Source: Bin87 sp963663945
GTDB taxonomy: Bacteria; Chloroflexota; Dehalococcoidia; Lucifugimonadales; UBA3495
DNA: 64,000 nt
Reading direction: 5' to 3'
Assembly: GCA_963663945.1 (NCBI GenBank)
Contig: OY760687.1
Coordinates: 248,001-312,000, forward strand
Of the stretch, positions 6,297 through 13,770 are shown in pieces. Each line of letters opens with the position of its first letter. Positions within the stretch are counted from its first letter, which is position 1. The translations under genes were made by a program, and so were the position numbers. The notes beneath the pieces are model-generated. The model saw only the letters and a list, made by a program, of their open reading frames with translations, searched no databases and was not told the DNA's origin.

Positions 6297-8765
6297 GTGG
6301 CAGGACCATGCACAGGCCTGACCGTCCTCGATTTCTCGTTGGGCATGCCTGGGGCACTATGCACCCTGGTATTGGCCGACTACGGCGCCGAGGTGATCAA
6401 GGTCGAATCTCCCGGCGGCGATCCCTTCCGCTACCAGCCGGCCTGGATCTCGTGGAACCGGGGCAAGAAAGGCATCACACTCGACCTGAGCGCCGAAGAA
6501 GGCCGCGAGCATGCCATCCGGCTGGCTTCCGAGGCCGATGTCCTCGTCGAGTCCTTCCGTCCCGGCGACATGGCGGACTGGGGCCTGGATTATGATGCCC
6601 TTTCGCAGCTTTACCCGGGGCTGGTGTACTGCTCCATCACGGGCTTCGGGCAAAAGGGTCCGCTGCGCCGGGTGCAGGGGTACGAAGGTGTCGTTGCCGC
6701 CAAGGCCGGCCGCATGCTCAACCTGGAGGGACAGCCCAACCGGGACGGCCCCGTGTATTCGGCGGTGCATACCGGGAGTTGGCACGCCAGCCAGGCGGCG
6801 GTGCGTGGGATCCTGGGCGCACTTCGCGTGCGGGATCTGTGCAAGCGCGGGCAATGGGTCCAGACCAGCATCGTCCAGTCCCTGGCCTCGCCGCACGACA
6901 ACAACGTCGGCGACGGCGGGCTGGTGAACATGCAGTTGCGGCGCCGGGACCCGGAGCGGTTTCCGGCAAGACCCCGCGGCCGCGGCCTCTCATCCATCGG
7001 CTATGTTCCCGTGCGAACCGAGGACGGAGCGTGGCTGCAGCACGCCAACCAGAGGGTGCCGCACATCCAGGGGCATCTCAAGGCAATCGGCCTCGGTGGC
7101 CTGTTGGAGGATGAGCGTTTCGCCAGGGTTCCTGCCCTGAATTTCGAGAACCAGGAACTCCTGCGCCGGGAGATACTGGAGAAGCAGCGGGAGAAGTCCG
7201 CTGACGAGTGGATGGAGATTTACCTCGAGGACGGCAACATCGCGGCCGAGCCCTATCGCACCAGCGTCCAGGCCATGGATCATCCCGCCGTGGTCGCCAA
7301 CGGCACGGTGGTAACGATTGATGACCCTCGCGTGGGCCCCATGCGCACGCTGGCCCCACTGGTTGACCTGAAAGAGACTCCCGGCGAACCCAGCGGACCG
7401 GCCCCCGATGTGGGGCAACACAACGCCGAAGTGCTGGGTCGCCTCGGGAATTCCGCGTCCGCACGTACCGCCTCGCCGGGCGCGAACGGCACGGATACGC
7501 CGGCGCACCCGCTGTCGGGGATCACCGTGCTGGACCTGGCGACAATCCAGGCCGGGCCTTATGGCGCGGCCCTTCTGGCAGACCTGGGGGCGCGGGTCAT
7601 CAAGGTCGACGCCACCGACCGTCGGCTGGACGAGGGCCGGCGTTCCACTTCGGTGGCAATCGCCGACGCACGGACCTACGCCGGCAAGGAGGGCATCCAG
7701 ATCGACCTGCAGACCCCCGAGGGCAAGGCGATCATCCACAAGCTCATTGCCCAGGCCGATGTCCTGTCGCACAACTTCCGCCTCGGCGTTCCGGAACGCC
7801 TCCAGGTGGATTGGGAGACCTGCCGGAAGATCAACCCGCGCCTGATCCACGTCTGGATGGCGACCTACGGGGAGCACGGGCCCCACGCGCGCCGGCCGGG
7901 CGCACACCCCATACCCGGCGCCATCATGGGCGGCGCGATGCGTCAGATGGGCCGGAGCATGCCCCCGCCTCCGGAACAGATCATGGATGTCGAGGAGACC
8001 GTTGAGGCGACCCGCTGGCTCATGAAATCCAACTGGGGCCCGGACCAGAACACCTCGCCGGCAGTGGCCACGGCCGTCATGCTGGCCCTGCGGGCGCGCG
8101 AAAGCACCGGCAAGGGACAGCCCGTCGAGCTCACCATGCTCAACGCCAACGCCTGGACCAACGCCGACGAGTATTACGACCATAAAGACCGCCCGCCCAT
8201 CGACATGCCCGATGAGGAAATCCACGGCCTGAACGCCCTGTACCGCCTCTACCGTTGCCGGGAGGGGTGGGTGTTCCTGGGCTGCCTGTTCCAGGACGAG
8301 TGGGAGGCTTTCTGCTCTGCCGTGGATCGGGCGGACCTGATGGCTGATGGCCGGTTTGTCACTGCGGAGGCGCGAAAGGCCAACGACGAGGCCCTGGTCG
8401 CCGAGGTTTCGGCGATCCTCGCCGGGCGCGCCGCCGCCGAATGGGAGGAGTTGCTGACCAATGCGGACGTCGGCTGTGTCCAGGCGGACGAGGCCGTGGA
8501 GGGAGACTTTTACGCCGACCATCCCCACGCCCGGGCCAACGAACTGAGCGTGGAGGTCGAGCACCCGCACGTCGGCAAGTATCGCCGTTACGGCGGCCTG
8601 GTCGAGTTTTCGCTGACCCCGGGCATCTACCGGACCTCCATCCAGGTTGGCCAGCACACCAGGCCCCTGCTCCGCGAACTTGGATACGGGGACCAGCAAA
8701 TCGAGGAACTGGGCACGCAGGGCATCGTCCAGTGGGCGGACCCATCCGCGGGTGGGGAGCCATAG
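6297..8765 (+). CDS. Tandem-fused CaiB/BaiF CoA-transferase (two full domains)
   Basis: An 822-residue protein made of two consecutive class III CoA-transferase units. Unit 1 (about 1-395) opens GLTVLDFSLGMPGALCTLVLADYG; unit 2 (about 405-815) opens GITVLDLATIQAGPYGAALLADLG. By my alignment unit 2 keeps the catalytic aspartate as D583 (GPDQN, before ALRARESTGKGQ). Unit 1 has a serine (S161 in HTGSWH) at the matching place and may be non-catalytic. The start is GTG at 6297, preceded by GGGAGG at good spacing, and family homology begins within a few residues. Such fusions probably act as an internal heterodimer. Substrate unknown. No operon partner is obvious; a family B repeat follows. Confidence 0.9.
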   Translation: MAGPCTGLTVLDFSLGMPGALCTLVLADYGAEVIKVESPGGDPFRYQPAWISWNRGKKGITLDLSAEEGREHAIRLASEADVLVESFRPGDMADWGLDYDALSQLYPGLVYCSITGFGQKGPLRRVQGYEGVVAAKAGRMLNLEGQPNRDGPVYSAVHTGSWHASQAAVRGILGALRVRDLCKRGQWVQTSIVQSLASPHDNNVGDGGLVNMQLRRRDPERFPARPRGRGLSSIGYVPVRTEDGAWLQHANQRVPHIQGHLKAIGLGGLLEDERFARVPALNFENQELLRREILEKQREKSADEWMEIYLEDGNIAAEPYRTSVQAMDHPAVVANGTVVTIDDPRVGPMRTLAPLVDLKETPGEPSGPAPDVGQHNAEVLGRLGNSASARTASPGANGTDTPAHPLSGITVLDLATIQAGPYGAALLADLGARVIKVDATDRRLDEGRRSTSVAIADARTYAGKEGIQIDLQTPEGKAIIHKLIAQADVLSHNFRLGVPERLQVDWETCRKINPRLIHVWMATYGEHGPHARRPGAHPIPGAIMGGAMRQMGRSMPPPPEQIMDVEETVEATRWLMKSNWGPDQNTSPAVATAVMLALRARESTGKGQPVELTMLNANAWTNADEYYDHKDRPPIDMPDEEIHGLNALYRLYRCREGWVFLGCLFQDEWEAFCSAVDRADLMADGRFVTAEARKANDEALVAEVSAILAGRAAAEWEELLTNADVGCVQADEAVEGDFYADHPHARANELSVEVEHPHVGKYRRYGGLVEFSLTPGIYRTSIQVGQHTRPLLRELGYGDQQIEELGTQGIVQWADPSAGGEP

Positions 8766-8771
8766 TGGAAC

Positions 8772-8880
8772 CGTCAGAATCAGGATTTGCCGGGTTAGAG
8801 GATTGACAGGATTGGGAATGTTCTACTGCTGTAACGTTTCAATCTGGCCAATCCTGAGATCCCGAAAATCCTGATGCTCG
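8772..8880. repeat. Family B palindromic repeat, copy 1
   Basis: An AT-rich imperfect palindrome between the fused CoA-transferase and the HAD gene. It begins CGTCAGAATCAGGATTT and contains GACAGGATTGGG, mirrored by GGCCAATCCTGAGATCC and AAAATCCTGATGC. The opening AACCGTCAGAATCAGGATTT is identical to that of the copy at 47631; a third copy is at 45955-46050. Confidence 0.75.
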
Positions 8881-8904
8881 CAAATCGATGAAGGAAGGCA
8901 ATAC

Positions 8905-9264
8905 TTGGCAATACTGGTCAGTTTCGATATAGATGGCACGCTGGAAGCCGGGGATCCGCCCGGGCCGGTGACCATGAGCATGGTCCGGAAGGCCCAGGCG
9001 CACGGGTGCATCATCGGCAGTTCATCGGACCGTCCGCTTCCGGTACAGCAGACCATCTGGGACAGGTACCGGATCGAGGTGAGCTTTATCTCGCACAAGC
9101 AGGACCTTCCCGATGTCAAGTCGCGCTTTCCGGCCGACGAGTATTACCATATCGGCGATACCGAGATGGATCAGCAAATGGCACGGGAAGCGGGATTTCA
9201 TTTCATCTGGATGGACGCCGGACATACCGAGCCGTGGATCAGCAACGGGACCAACCCGGATTAG
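8905..9264 (+). CDS. Small HAD-superfamily hydrolase-like protein
   Basis: A 119-residue protein with the HAD phosphatase fold in compact form. The nucleophile motif DIDGT is at residues 8-12 (D8 nucleophile, D10 acid/base). A short SSDRP stretch may be motif II, and a late acidic motif GDTEMDQQMAREAGF corresponds to motif IV with its two metal-binding acids. There is no cap domain, so the substrate, if any, is probably a phosphorylated macromolecule or small phosphoester. The start is a TTG at 8905 with AAGGAAGG upstream. At about 120 residues it is shorter than most HAD enzymes. Function unassigned. Confidence 0.75.
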   Translation: MAILVSFDIDGTLEAGDPPGPVTMSMVRKAQAHGCIIGSSSDRPLPVQQTIWDRYRIEVSFISHKQDLPDVKSRFPADEYYHIGDTEMDQQMAREAGFHFIWMDAGHTEPWISNGTNPD

Positions 9265-9292
9265 GCAGCTAATCTCGACCGGCAGGCATCTT

Positions 9293-9320
9293 TAGACAAA
9301 TACCGCGCATCGCATATAAT
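9293..9320 (+). promoter_or_regulatory. Sigma-70-like promoter for the DUF35/thiolase-like operon
   Basis: TAGACA (9293-9298, five of six matches to TTGACA) and TATAAT (9315-9320, perfect) are 16 bases apart. They lie 60 bases upstream of the ATG at 9380. Confidence 0.65.
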
Positions 9321-9379
9321 CCGCGCCAGATGGCGCCGCAAACGGCAGCGCGGCGCGAAAGTCCGCAGGAGGGAGAACC

Positions 9380-9808
9380 ATGTCGACGATTCCAGGTCTG
9401 GAAAGACCCGGCCCGGTACCCAATGATCAGACCAAGCCCTTCTGGGACGCCTGCAACGAACGGCGACTGGTGCTGCAGAACTGCACCGCCTGCCAGAGGC
9501 TGCACTACCCGCCCGCCCAGCGCTGCGACCAATGCCGCTCGGCCGACAATTTCCAGTGGAAAGAGGTCGAGGGCAAGGGACACATCGATGTGTACATGGT
9601 GATCCGCGACTCCCGCATCCGGGGGTTTCGGTCGGCGCAGCCGATCAACTTCGCGGTGATAACCCTGGACGAGGACCCGGGCATCAACTTTCTGTCCAAC
9701 CTCCCGGGCACGCCGCCGGGGGAAGTTCCCGTGGGAGCGCCGGTGGAACTGATATTTGAGGAAACGAGCACCGGCCAGTTGGTCCACGAATGGCAGGTGG
9801 TCACGTAG
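9380..9808 (+). CDS. DUF35 OB-fold protein with zinc ribbon
   Basis: A 142-residue DUF35 protein: an N-terminal zinc ribbon (cysteines in NCTACQRLHYPPAQRCDQC) followed by an OB-fold (HIDVYMVIRDSR, PINFAVITLDED, PVELIFEE). Proteins of this family partner thiolase-like enzymes and are needed for their activity, as in the Ltp2/ChsH2 aldolase complex of steroid side-chain degradation. The thiolase-like gene starts 54 bases downstream on the same strand, which fits. GGAGGGAG lies before the ATG, and a good promoter is 60 bases upstream. The acyl substrate cannot be read from sequence. Confidence 0.9.
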   Translation: MSTIPGLERPGPVPNDQTKPFWDACNERRLVLQNCTACQRLHYPPAQRCDQCRSADNFQWKEVEGKGHIDVYMVIRDSRIRGFRSAQPINFAVITLDEDPGINFLSNLPGTPPGEVPVGAPVELIFEETSTGQLVHEWQVVT

Positions 9809-9862
9809 GTCACCCCGATCATGCGGGTTCGGTAACAGCGCAGCGGGCATGAGGGAGCTGAG

Positions 9863-11158
9863 ATGGTTAGCAATACTGGTTGGATGAGAAATCAAGAGGG
9901 TCTGGGACTCTGGGAACACCGCGGCAAGGTCGCCGTCGTGGGTTGGGGACAATCCCACATCGACCGGCGCTGGGACGGCGTGACCCTGGACCGGAGCTGC
10001 GGCGGCCTGACCAAGGAGGCCTGCCTGAAGGCGATTGCGGACGCCGGCCTGTCTCTGGACGACATCGACGGGCTCATCACCAGCGCGGAGACCCGCGCCG
10101 AGCAGACCTGGGCGCCGCGCCCCTATTTTGACCCGCCCTATGACACTGAGGATGGCCTGACCTTCACCTCGGCGGATTGGATAGAGCGTGAGCTGGGGAT
10201 GAAGAACGTACAGTACCGTGTGTCCGACGCGCCTTACATCGGGCCGATGATGGGCCTGGCGGCCCAGGCGGTGGGCGACGGCCTGTGCGAGACCGCGCTG
10301 GTGTGGTACCCGATGGTCAACCTCGCCGGCCGGTACGGGCACAACAACCCGCAGAACAACAGCGATGAGGCGCCCGGGCCCAGCGCGTTCACACTGCCGT
10401 GGGGCTACCAGAGCGGCGCCATGTTCAACAACCTGGTTATTTTCCAGCAGTACTGCAAGAAGTACGGCAAGTCCCACGACGGGCTGGCCGATCTCTGCCT
10501 GAACCTGCGCCGCAACGGCCTGATGACTCCCTGGAGCTACTACGCGCTGCACGAGCCGTATCAACTCACCCGCGAGGACTACCTGAACGGGCGCGTGATC
10601 GAGGAACCGCTGGTGATCTACGACTGCGACCGGCCGGTGAACACGTGCGCGGCTTTCATCTTCACGACTGCCGAGCGCGCCAAAGACCTGAGGCAGAAGC
10701 CGGCCTACGTCCTCAACCACGCCCAGAACGGCGGCCGAGGCCGGAGCACCATGGCGACCCTGGAGGAGCACCAGGAAGCCGTCGCCAGCCTGGCGCGCAA
10801 GATGTGGGAGGGTTCCGGCCTGGGCCCCGACGACGTTGACATCTTCAACCCCTACGACGGCTACCTCACCTTCACCCAGCAGTTCCTGGAGGGCTTCCAG
10901 TGGCATGGAGTCAAGTGGGGCGAGGCCCACGACTTCTACGCCGACGACATCCGGGTCGAGGGGCCGCATCCCTTCCTCTCCAGTGGCGGAAACAACGGGA
11001 CGGGGCGCACCCGCGCCTGTCTATTCTCCGACAGCCTCGAGCAGCTTCGGGGTACGGCAGGCCCGCGGCAGGTGACCACCCGCAACGACACCGCGCTGGC
11101 CGGCTGCAATACACCCGACAGCAACGGGTTCCTGATGCTCAGCAAGCATCCGGACTAG
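9863..11158 (+). CDS. Thiolase-like (SCP2/Ltp2-type) protein
   Basis: A 431-residue protein of the lipid-transfer/SCP2 thiolase-like branch. The thiolase fold opens KVAVVGWGQSHI and continues with TKEACLKAIADAGLSLDDIDGLI and GLAAQAVGDGLCETALV. The C-terminal lobe carries EGPHPFLSSGGNNGTGRTRA. I do not see the usual catalytic Cys in the region around VSDAPYIG, nor the C-terminal GHP histidine motif. It is therefore more likely an aldolase or other non-thiolytic homologue like Ltp2 than a true acetyltransferase. The DUF35 partner is immediately upstream. GAGGGAG precedes the ATG. A hairpin at 11191-11218 follows. Confidence 0.85.
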   Translation: MVSNTGWMRNQEGLGLWEHRGKVAVVGWGQSHIDRRWDGVTLDRSCGGLTKEACLKAIADAGLSLDDIDGLITSAETRAEQTWAPRPYFDPPYDTEDGLTFTSADWIERELGMKNVQYRVSDAPYIGPMMGLAAQAVGDGLCETALVWYPMVNLAGRYGHNNPQNNSDEAPGPSAFTLPWGYQSGAMFNNLVIFQQYCKKYGKSHDGLADLCLNLRRNGLMTPWSYYALHEPYQLTREDYLNGRVIEEPLVIYDCDRPVNTCAAFIFTTAERAKDLRQKPAYVLNHAQNGGRGRSTMATLEEHQEAVASLARKMWEGSGLGPDDVDIFNPYDGYLTFTQQFLEGFQWHGVKWGEAHDFYADDIRVEGPHPFLSSGGNNGTGRTRACLFSDSLEQLRGTAGPRQVTTRNDTALAGCNTPDSNGFLMLSKHPD

Positions 11159-11190
11159 AAGTATTCTGGCCAGGGCTTGTGGACAAATCG

Positions 11191-11218
11191 GCCACCGCCC
11201 CGGAAACGGGGTGGTGGC
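11191..11218 (+). terminator. Putative terminator hairpin
   Basis: GCCACCGCCCCG and CGGGGTGGTGGC form a 12-bp stem (one G-T pair) with a GAAA tetraloop, 32 bases after the thiolase-like stop. The U tract is poor, so it may be only a transcript-stabilising hairpin. Confidence 0.5.
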
Positions 11219-11536
11219 GCTGAATTCTCTATAAGTGCGTGCGTCCTGGGCCGTCGCTGTGGAAATGGCGGTCCCACTGGGCGCCACTGCCCCTATTTCC
11301 CTGGAGACTCTCTGCGGAGGTTTCCGGGTTAGACTCGTATAGGTCAATTCCTGTGCGTGGTCCCTGATTTTCAGAACCCGATGGCTGCTCTCGGCACCCG
11401 CCGGGCGCGTCCGATATATGTTGGGTGCAGTTGCGCTGCCATTGGGAGCGCCGGACATGGGCCCGGTTGCGAGCGATGATGGCGGCGATCCACGGGAGTG
11501 GTCGTACGGGGTTTAAGTGCGCCGGAGGAGTCGGTC
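11219..11536. other. Intergenic stretch without recognisable gene
   Basis: About 320 bases between the hairpin and the toxin gene. I see no convincing reading frame, promoter or repeat. Confidence 0.5.
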
Positions 11537-11782
11537 CTACTCGTGATGTGGGCCGATCCAGAACCAGATGATGTCGCTCTGTTCCACCACACCAAGGGCG
11601 CGGTATCCAGCGCTGATTCGCACCGAGTAGACGGAGTTTCTCCTGCCGACTCGTTTGAAGTTCAGGCTCGGATGGTCAGGGTTGTCCTGAAACAACGTGT
11701 AGGCTTGTCTCGCCTGGATTTTGATACGGTCTGGCAACCGGTGGTAGGCATCCCAGAAGCTGCTTTGTGTGAAGGAGCGCAT
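11537..11782 (-). CDS. RelE/ParE-type toxin-like protein
   Basis: An 81-residue protein with the ParE/RelE fold pattern: helix FWDAYHRLPDRIKIQARQAYTLF, then NPDHPSLNFKRV, then strands SVYSVRISAGYRALGVV and IIWFWIGPHHEY. RelE toxins cleave ribosome-bound mRNA and ParE toxins poison gyrase; sequence alone does not decide. The gene begins 2 bases after the end of the upstream antitoxin gene, the usual antitoxin-first order. The conserved RISAGYRALG stretch is the strongest family signal. Confidence 0.78.
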   Translation of the reverse strand: MRSFTQSSFWDAYHRLPDRIKIQARQAYTLFQDNPDHPSLNFKRVGRRNSVYSVRISAGYRALGVVEQSDIIWFWIGPHHE

Positions 11783-11784
11783 AC

Positions 11785-12009
11785 CTACAGGTCTTCAGGG
11801 CGCAAGGGAAGGGTCCTTCCTGCCCGGTGCTCGGACAGTGCCTGGTCGGCAAGGCGGTCCAGTAATTCGTCGGACTCGCGCAGAGCGAGTAGTTGGTCCC
11901 ACTCACGGTCGCCGTCGAGTTCTGCCAGTAAAAACTTGGCGAATCTGTCTTGTTCTTCGGGAGGCAGGCCTGCCGCTCGGTCAAAAGCTTCTTTGAGCAG
12001 TTGGTTCAT
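11785..12009 (-). CDS. Antitoxin-like protein paired with RelE/ParE-type toxin
   Basis: A 74-residue helical protein (QLLKEAFDRAAGLPPEEQDRFA, then FLLAELDGDREWDQLLALRES) with an acidic core and a C-terminal tail that probably wraps the toxin (RAGRTLPLRPEDL). The ATG at 12007-12009 is preferred to one six codons upstream because homologous small antitoxins start at this helix. It sits directly upstream of the toxin with a 2-base gap. The call as antitoxin is by arrangement and size; no DNA-binding motif is plain. Confidence 0.7.
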   Translation of the reverse strand: MNQLLKEAFDRAAGLPPEEQDRFAKFLLAELDGDREWDQLLALRESDELLDRLADQALSEHRAGRTLPLRPEDL

Positions 12010-12182
12010 GGTCGTGCTCCAATTCAACGGCGAAGGTTACCAAACGGACGGTTGAGGGTATCATTTCAAGAGCATATGGGCATCGTCAAATACGTCCATG
12101 CCCGCGACGATGGGTTTTCGACCGGCGGGACAGACCTCCGTTTGGCAAGCACGAACCATGATTTGTCCACAAACCTTGGGGG

Positions 12183-13370
12183 TCAGGGCGGCGGTTCAGA
12201 CTCATCGCCCTGAAAACCCTGTAGCTCAACGCCGGACCCCATGCCCCTGGCCTGCGCCAGCACTTTGAAGTTGCCGTACTCCTCTGCGTCCACCAGCGTG
12301 AGCATCGAGATGCGGTTGAGTTCGGCGCGGGCTGCTGATATGCCCGGCGTCCCCGGGGCGTCCAGAAACTCGTGGAAGCCGAGGTTCGCCAGGAATTCCC
12401 TCTGCAGGGTGTAGCCCACGGTTTCCAGGCCAATTTGCTCGCCCAGCCGCATGAGGGAAGTGAAGTCCACCTGGGAGGTGATGTCCTGCTGCCCGACGTC
12501 CTGGTATGGGTCACCGCTGATGGCGTGTCGATTGAAGCAGACCAGAGTGCCCTCGGCATTGGAGGGCGAGTAGAGGTCTTCGGCCAGTTCACCGTAGTCG
12601 ATGGTGAGGACGAAACCGCGATCCAGGGCTTTGCCAACCTGGCCGATCCAGTGCTCCATGGCCAGGTTCACCTCGCCGCGGCACCCCTCAGGGAAGGACA
12701 GGCCCAGGCCGGTCAGCCGCTCCTCGATGCGTGGCGAGGACGGTTCGCCCAGGACTTCGACGAATTCCTGCCCTTCCGTCGTGACGAAGATCTCCCGGAC
12801 CCTCCCATCCACGATGGCGAACCGGTGCACCGGGAAGTTGTCGATCAGCTCGTTGCAGAGGATGCAGCCGACGATGTTTCGGAACGACTGAAGTCCTTCG
12901 GCTCTGACTCGTTGGACTGCCCGTACCGGGTCTCGCCCACCTGAGGCTATCCCATCGCCTGACGGGTCGGGCAATTCCGGATCATGGTCAGACGAATGGA
13001 CCCAACCGGGCTCGTAGTCCGCGCCCACGTAGTAGAGCGCCTCGGCGAACCGGGGCGCCGTGCGGCGGCAAGTGTCCAGGATGGATCGGGCCAGGGCGCC
13101 GTCCCCGGAACCGACCTCGATCGCGTGGAACACGGAGGGCTCACCGAGGAGTCGCCACATCTGCTCCAGTTGCCGGGCGATCAGGGCGCCGAAAACCGGG
13201 TGACTCGTGGGCGAGGTGCCGAAGTGGGCGTTGATCCGGCTGCCGCGGGTGGCATAAAAACCTCCGTTGGGTGAGTACAGGCAGGCTTCCATGAACCGAG
13301 CGAATGTTATCCGGCCACTCTGTGCGATCAGATCCCTGATCTCCTGCTCAACCGCTGAAGGCAACGTCAT
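12183..13370 (-). CDS. MidA/NDUFAF7-type (DUF185) methyltransferase, second paralogue
   Basis: A 395-residue paralogue of the gene at 2703-4022. Shared blocks are ITFARFMEACLYSPNGGFY, FGTSPTSHPVFGALIARQLEQMW, the SAM loop EVGSGDG (residues 85-91) and ILCNELIDNFPVHRF. It also has a VDFTSLMRLGEQIGLET segment. The ATG at 13368-13370 is chosen by family homology; CGGGAG abuts it, which is too close for an ideal ribosome site. A TTG at 13409 is an alternative start. Unlike copy 1, its C-terminus is not made of repeat sequence. An element related to that beside copy 1 lies upstream (13415-13645), so each paralogue has one MITE-like neighbour. Confidence 0.88.
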   Translation of the reverse strand: MTLPSAVEQEIRDLIAQSGRITFARFMEACLYSPNGGFYATRGSRINAHFGTSPTSHPVFGALIARQLEQMWRLLGEPSVFHAIEVGSGDGALARSILDTCRRTAPRFAEALYYVGADYEPGWVHSSDHDPELPDPSGDGIASGGRDPVRAVQRVRAEGLQSFRNIVGCILCNELIDNFPVHRFAIVDGRVREIFVTTEGQEFVEVLGEPSSPRIEERLTGLGLSFPEGCRGEVNLAMEHWIGQVGKALDRGFVLTIDYGELAEDLYSPSNAEGTLVCFNRHAISGDPYQDVGQQDITSQVDFTSLMRLGEQIGLETVGYTLQREFLANLGFHEFLDAPGTPGISAARAELNRISMLTLVDAEEYGNFKVLAQARGMGSGVELQGFQGDESEPPP

Positions 13371-13414
13371 CTCCCGGTCCGGTGAATTTTTCCCGAAGTC
13401 TTGGCACAAGTGCA

Positions 13415-13645
13415 GGGCAATCGCGTCTTAATCAGCGATGGCGCCGGAGTTGAAACTGGCAGCACTGAACGGTGAATTTTACCGGGATAAACAGGATGAA
13501 AGGGATGGACAGGATATTTCGACGCGGGTTTTTTGAGCAATAGGAGGGTTCCTGGGACCTCCAGGCGCGGAGATGTCTGCTCGGTATGGCTTACCTGGAT
13601 ACGATCCAGACCCTTGTATCCAATATATTGAAGACGCGTTTGCCC
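13415..13645. repeat. MITE-like element with terminal inverted repeats (copy 2)
   Basis: GGGCAATCGCGTCT (13415-13428) mirrors AGACGCGTTTGCCC (13632-13645) with one mismatch. The interior shares TTTACCGGGATAAACAGGATG and a GGTTCCTGGG block with copy 1 at 2479-2724. The 3' terminal extension TCTTCAATATATT (read inward from the right end) matches TCTTCAACATAAT of copy 1. It fills most of the gap between the methyltransferase start and the BNR-repeat gene. Confidence 0.7.
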
Positions 13646-13770
13646 TGGGCACAAGTGTCCCCTCGACACGCCCGGTTGCGCAAGGGGATAATCGGCCCAA
13701 CTAGCGTCTGCCTGTGCGACGGGCAACAAGACACCCTGTCGGGAGCAGACCTTGACCGGGAGGTGCGACG

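Noticed and set aside
6990..8699. 569-codon minus-strand frame opposite the fused CoA-transferase
   Set aside because: Composition is typical antisense shadow; the plus frame carries full family homology.
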